15,213 nt of DNA from NCBI GenBank assembly GCA_030530185.1, contig JAUMVL010000017.1:1-15213 (forward strand). Direction: 5' to 3'. This DNA is from Clostridia bacterium (GTDB lineage Bacteria > Bacillota > Clostridia > Christensenellales > CAG-138). Within the stretch, counting starts at the first letter, position 1. Every line of letters begins with the position of its first letter. Under the pieces are notes generated by a model, which saw only the letters and a program-made list of their open reading frames with translations, had not been told where the DNA came from and did not search any database. This document shows positions 12,699 through 15,213 of this stretch, piece after piece. The position numbers and the translations under genes are program-made.

Positions 12699-13715
12699 AT
12701 GAAAGAGATTGAACTTCGGAATCGCAAGAACGGTATGCTTGTGCTGATCCTTGTGATCGCGGCATATATCCTCGCACTGGCCGCCGTTATCATCGGCGGA
12801 CAGAAAATGGACGAGGGCGGCAGCCCGGTGCTGTTTGCACTCGGCATGCTCATTCTATGCTTCGGATGGATTGTGATTCCCGGTCTGAAGGTCTTAAAGC
12901 CGCAGGAAGCGCTGGTTTTGACGCTGTTCGGAAAGTATGTCGGCACGCTGAAGGGTGAAGGTTTCTACTTTGTGAATCCGTTCTGCTCGGCGGTCAATCC
13001 CGCGGCTAAGACAAAGCTGAGCCAAAGCGGCGACGTTTCGACGATCCAAACGATTGTGGACGCCACGAAAAGCGGCGTAAAAACGACCGGCGAGGAACAG
13101 AACAAAAAGCTCTCGCTGAAGATTATGACGCTCTCCAACAACCGTCAGAAGATCAACGACTGCCTCGGCAATCCGGTCGAAATCGGCATTGCGGTAACAT
13201 GGCGCATCACGGACACGGCAAAGGCCGTATTCAACGTAGATAATTATAAGGAATATCTCTCGCTGCAATGCGATGCGGCGCTGCGCAATGTCGTGCGGCT
13301 CTATCCGTATGACGTCGCGCCGAACATCGACACGACGGGCGACGGCGTGGCCGACGACGGCAGCCTTCGCGGTTCGAGCGAGATCGTTGCAAGCCGCATC
13401 CGTGACGAGATCCAGACGCGCGTGGACGAAGCGGGCATCGAAATTATCGAAGCACGCATTACGTATCTTGCATACGCCCCCGAAATTGCAGCGGTCATGC
13501 TGCAACGGCAACAGGCTTCGGCCATCATCGACGCGCGGAAGATGATCGTCGACGGTGCGGTCGGCATGGTCGAAATGGCGCTCGACCGTCTCAATGAAAA
13601 GGGAACGGTTGTGCTCGACGAGGAACGCAAAGCCGCGATGGTATCGAACCTGCTGGTCGTGCTGTGCGGTAACCATGACGCACAGCCGGTCGTCAATTCG
13701 GGCAGCCTGTACTGA
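12699..13715 (+). CDS. Membrane-anchored SPFH (band 7 / stomatin-like) protein
   Basis: The 338-residue protein has two N-terminal membrane segments (about 13-34 and 44-63), then an SPFH domain from about 65 onward. Visible family features are PQEALVLTLFGKYVGTLKGE followed by GFYFVNPF, the strand region ITWRITDTAKAVFNV-like at about 166-180, and an end helix EIIEARITYLAYAPEIAAVMLQRQQASAI that matches the conserved IxxARITxLAYAPEIAxAML element. SPFH proteins form large oligomers at the membrane and often hold or regulate proteases or define membrane microdomains. AGGAGG is 9 nt before the ATG, behind a near-consensus promoter. The RHH and CPBP protease genes follow in the same direction, which suggests a shared membrane role. 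The partner is unknown. Confidence 0.88.
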   Translation: MKEIELRNRKNGMLVLILVIAAYILALAAVIIGGQKMDEGGSPVLFALGMLILCFGWIVIPGLKVLKPQEALVLTLFGKYVGTLKGEGFYFVNPFCSAVNPAAKTKLSQSGDVSTIQTIVDATKSGVKTTGEEQNKKLSLKIMTLSNNRQKINDCLGNPVEIGIAVTWRITDTAKAVFNVDNYKEYLSLQCDAALRNVVRLYPYDVAPNIDTTGDGVADDGSLRGSSEIVASRIRDEIQTRVDEAGIEIIEARITYLAYAPEIAAVMLQRQQASAIIDARKMIVDGAVGMVEMALDRLNEKGTVVLDEERKAAMVSNLLVVLCGNHDAQPVVNSGSLY

Positions 13716-13732
13716 TGCGGCTTCCCCGCATC
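13714..13732 (+). other. Intercistronic hairpin after the SPFH stop codon
   Basis: GATGCGG (13714-13720) pairs with CCGCATC (13726-13732) around CTTCC, starting inside the SPFH TGA stop. No T-run follows, so it more likely sets relative expression or mRNA stability between the SPFH and RHH genes than ends transcription. Confidence 0.45.
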
Positions 13733-13757
13733 CATTGTTGCCAAAAGGAGGGGTGAA

Positions 13758-13985
13758 ATGAACGATTCTGCAAAAAAGCAAGTCCCGCTGCGACTTTCAC
13801 CCAAGCTTTACGAAGCGATCGCGGCATGGGCGGAAGACGATTTCCGTTCGGTGAACGGACAGATCGAATACCTGCTGACCGAGTGCGTCAAGCAGCGCAA
13901 AAAGAACGGGCGGTATGTATCGACGGAACTCGACGCGCCCCTGGACGTGTCGCTGCCCAAAGATACCCGCGCAAAGGAATCATAA
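13758..13985 (+). CDS. Small ribbon-helix-helix (Arc/MetJ-type) DNA-binding protein
   Basis: This is a 75-residue protein. QVPLRLSPKLYEAIAAWAED (8-27) and FRSVNGQIEYLLTECVKQRKK (29-49) make the strand-helix-helix pattern of the RHH fold, where the QVPLRL strand would enter the DNA major groove as a dimer. A charged C-terminal tail of about 25 residues follows. GGAGGGG lies 5 nt before the ATG. It sits between the SPFH and CPBP genes, and no toxin-like gene is adjacent, so a toxin-antitoxin role is less likely than local regulation. The tandem repeats at the operon promoter (12659-12680) are an obvious candidate target. An Arc-like domain acting as a non-DNA adaptor cannot be excluded. Confidence 0.82.
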   Translation: MNDSAKKQVPLRLSPKLYEAIAAWAEDDFRSVNGQIEYLLTECVKQRKKNGRYVSTELDAPLDVSLPKDTRAKES

Positions 13986-13999
13986 AGAGGGAAAACAAT

Positions 14000-15213
14000 A
14001 TGGAACAAATCACGGAAAATGCAACGCCGATTCGGCAGACAACACCGGTTCCGGCACCCAAAGTGCTGACCGAAACCGATTACATGAAAAGCGCTTACAG
14101 CCGCGGAGGGCTCGGCCTAACCGCGCTGTACGGCATCCTGCAGGGCATCGGGACGATCTTTCTGATCATCGGCGGTGTGATTGCCGCGGTCGTTGCGCTG
14201 CTGCCGCAGATCAAGAGCGCGGGCATGGAGGACTTCTCCGTATCCGGCATCTTCGAAATGCTGCAGCAAAGCGGTGCGATGGGCTGGGTGATCGGATTGT
14301 ATGTGATCGGCATGGCCGTCGGCATGACGGTCGGTCTGCTTGTGATGAGGAAGATTGCAACCAGGCCCGCCCCGATCGAAAAAAAATCCCTTTCCTTCGG
14401 ACAGTTTCTGACTGTCGCGCTGATGGCCTATGGACTTTGGGGCATCGGCATCGTGCTCGGCAATTTCCCGGCCTTCTTCGGCGTGCAGGAACCGAATTCA
14501 ATCGATCAGTTGCTTGAAGGGCTGACTTGGGAGGCCCTCCCGATGTATCTGTATACCGTAATCGGCGCGCCGCTGTTCGAGGAGCTTGCCTGCCGCAAGC
14601 TGCTCTGCGACCGCCTGCACCCTTACGGCGAGGGCTATGCCATGGCGGTCAGCGGTCTGCTGTTCGGTCTGATTCACGGCAACAGCACGCAGTTCTTCCT
14701 GGCATTTTTGCTCGGCATGCTGTTTGCGATGGTTTACTTGCGCACCGGCAAGATCCTCTATACGATGCTCCTGCACGGCATGATCAACCTGACAGCGACG
14801 CTGTCGGAAATCATCAAGCTGTTCGGTGTGGACCTCGATGTGCCGATGACTGTCGTTATCATCGCGCTCGGCGTGATCGGCTGTGTCGTGCTGCTGCTCA
14901 ACCGGAGCCATCCGCTGCTGCATCCGCAAAAATCCACGGTGCCGAACGCGACGCGCGCGGCGTGGAAAAACGTCGGCATGATGCTCATGCGGATCGGCGG
15001 ACTCGTGCTGCTTGCGACGAACGATCTGTCCGTGATGGTGCTTTCGCTGCTTGTCGGCGAGGATGGCAGCGCAATCGGGCTGCTGCGGCTGATTCCTCTC
15101 GCACTTGCGTTCGTTGTGGTGCTGCTGCTTCCGCGATGGACCCGCCGTTTTGAACCGACCGAAGAACCGGAGGAATTAAACCATGGAATCGAAGGAACCG
15201 CTGTCGTCTCCTG
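14000..15213 (+). CDS. CPBP (Abi/CAAX) family intramembrane metalloprotease, partial at the window end
   Basis: The reading frame is open from 14000 to the last base (404 codons) with no stop, so the C-terminus is outside the window. An N-terminal soluble stretch (1-38) is followed by several membrane segments. The three CPBP motifs are intact: FEELACRK with Glu194, Glu195 and Arg199; FGLIHGN with His226; LHGMIN with His259 and Asn263. These are the proposed metal or catalytic residues of type II CAAX prenyl endopeptidase-like proteins. The RBS is AAAGAGGG, and the gene starts 14 nt after the RHH stop. In bacteria the family includes bacteriocin-immunity, maturation and scaffold proteins; here the SPFH neighbour suggests membrane-protein processing. 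The substrate is unknown. Confidence 0.88.
   Translation, partial: MEQITENATPIRQTTPVPAPKVLTETDYMKSAYSRGGLGLTALYGILQGIGTIFLIIGGVIAAVVALLPQIKSAGMEDFSVSGIFEMLQQSGAMGWVIGLYVIGMAVGMTVGLLVMRKIATRPAPIEKKSLSFGQFLTVALMAYGLWGIGIVLGNFPAFFGVQEPNSIDQLLEGLTWEALPMYLYTVIGAPLFEELACRKLLCDRLHPYGEGYAMAVSGLLFGLIHGNSTQFFLAFLLGMLFAMVYLRTGKILYTMLLHGMINLTATLSEIIKLFGVDLDVPMTVVIIALGVIGCVVLLLNRSHPLLHPQKSTVPNATRAAWKNVGMMLMRIGGLVLLATNDLSVMVLSLLVGEDGSAIGLLRLIPLALAFVVVLLLPRWTRRFEPTEEPEELNHGIEGTAVVS
15183..15213 (+). CDS. Possible start of the next operon gene, partial
   Basis: ATGGAATCGAAGG at 15183 is preceded at 9 nt by GGAGG (15169-15173), as good a Shine-Dalgarno as the other genes here. Only ten codons are visible, in the +1 frame relative to the CPBP gene, which it would overlap. 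The product cannot be guessed, and the call rests on the RBS alone. Confidence 0.35.
   Translation, partial: MESKEPLSSP

Noticed and set aside
12894..13781. Minus-strand open frame opposite the SPFH gene
   Set aside because: Antisense shadow; the plus-strand product has clear SPFH motifs, membrane segments and an RBS.
13758..13985. Antitoxin of a toxin-antitoxin pair
   Set aside because: The fold would fit, but the neighbours are a 338-residue SPFH protein and a CPBP protease, not a small toxin.

Overview
This window reads as chromosome of an anaerobic, Gram-positive-type bacterium, most likely a Clostridia-class Firmicute. The clues are a class IB dihydroorotate dehydrogenase with its PyrK electron-transfer subunit, strong AGGAGG ribosome binding sites, near-consensus SigA-type promoters, a two-cluster ferredoxin-tailed aldo/keto reductase-like protein, tryptophanase and a C69 dipeptidase. 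Codons are GC-rich by eye (not counted). I see no rRNA, tRNA, CRISPR, insertion sequence or phage gene. Genes are densely packed and no gap exceeds 300 bases.

Layout. (1) Bases 1-121 hold only a long imperfect inverted repeat. (2) On the minus strand, 2649-122 is a two-gene redox operon: an AKR-fold Fe-S protein followed by a tandem flavodoxin-like/FMN reductase protein. (3) Minus 4387-2747 is tryptophanase with its own promoter and terminator. Diverging from it on the plus strand is a C69 dipeptidase (4598-6061). Together they suggest peptide and amino-acid catabolism. (4) Plus 6126-10671 is one transcription unit: a consensus promoter, a structured leader of about 150 nt ending in a perfect 12-bp hairpin, a DAACS-family sodium/amino-acid (or dicarboxylate) symporter, then pyrK, pyrD, pyrF and pyrE with overlapping or almost touching ends, and a strong terminator. 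These enzymes carry out dihydroorotate -> orotate -> OMP -> UMP. (5) Minus 12496-10717 holds a lipoprotein gene and a COG3910-type AAA/ABC-like ATPase. (6) Plus 12624 to the window end is a second envelope-related operon: a membrane-anchored SPFH protein, a small ribbon-helix-helix DNA-binding protein, and a CPBP (Abi/CAAX-type) intramembrane protease that runs off the edge, with a possible further start at 15183.

The most interesting points are these. A DAACS transporter leads the second half of the pyrimidine pathway behind a candidate riboswitch or attenuator of no class I recognise, and the transporter lacks the arginine that marks acidic-amino-acid carriers. The SPFH/RHH/CPBP operon has a tandem TGATATCA-type repeat placed exactly at its predicted transcription start, a good candidate operator for the RHH protein it encodes. 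The AKR-like protein keeps its Fe-S clusters but has lost two of the four classical catalytic residues. The tryptophanase is about 75 residues longer than the enterobacterial enzyme. Calls rest on reading motifs and remembered family sequences; no search was run.
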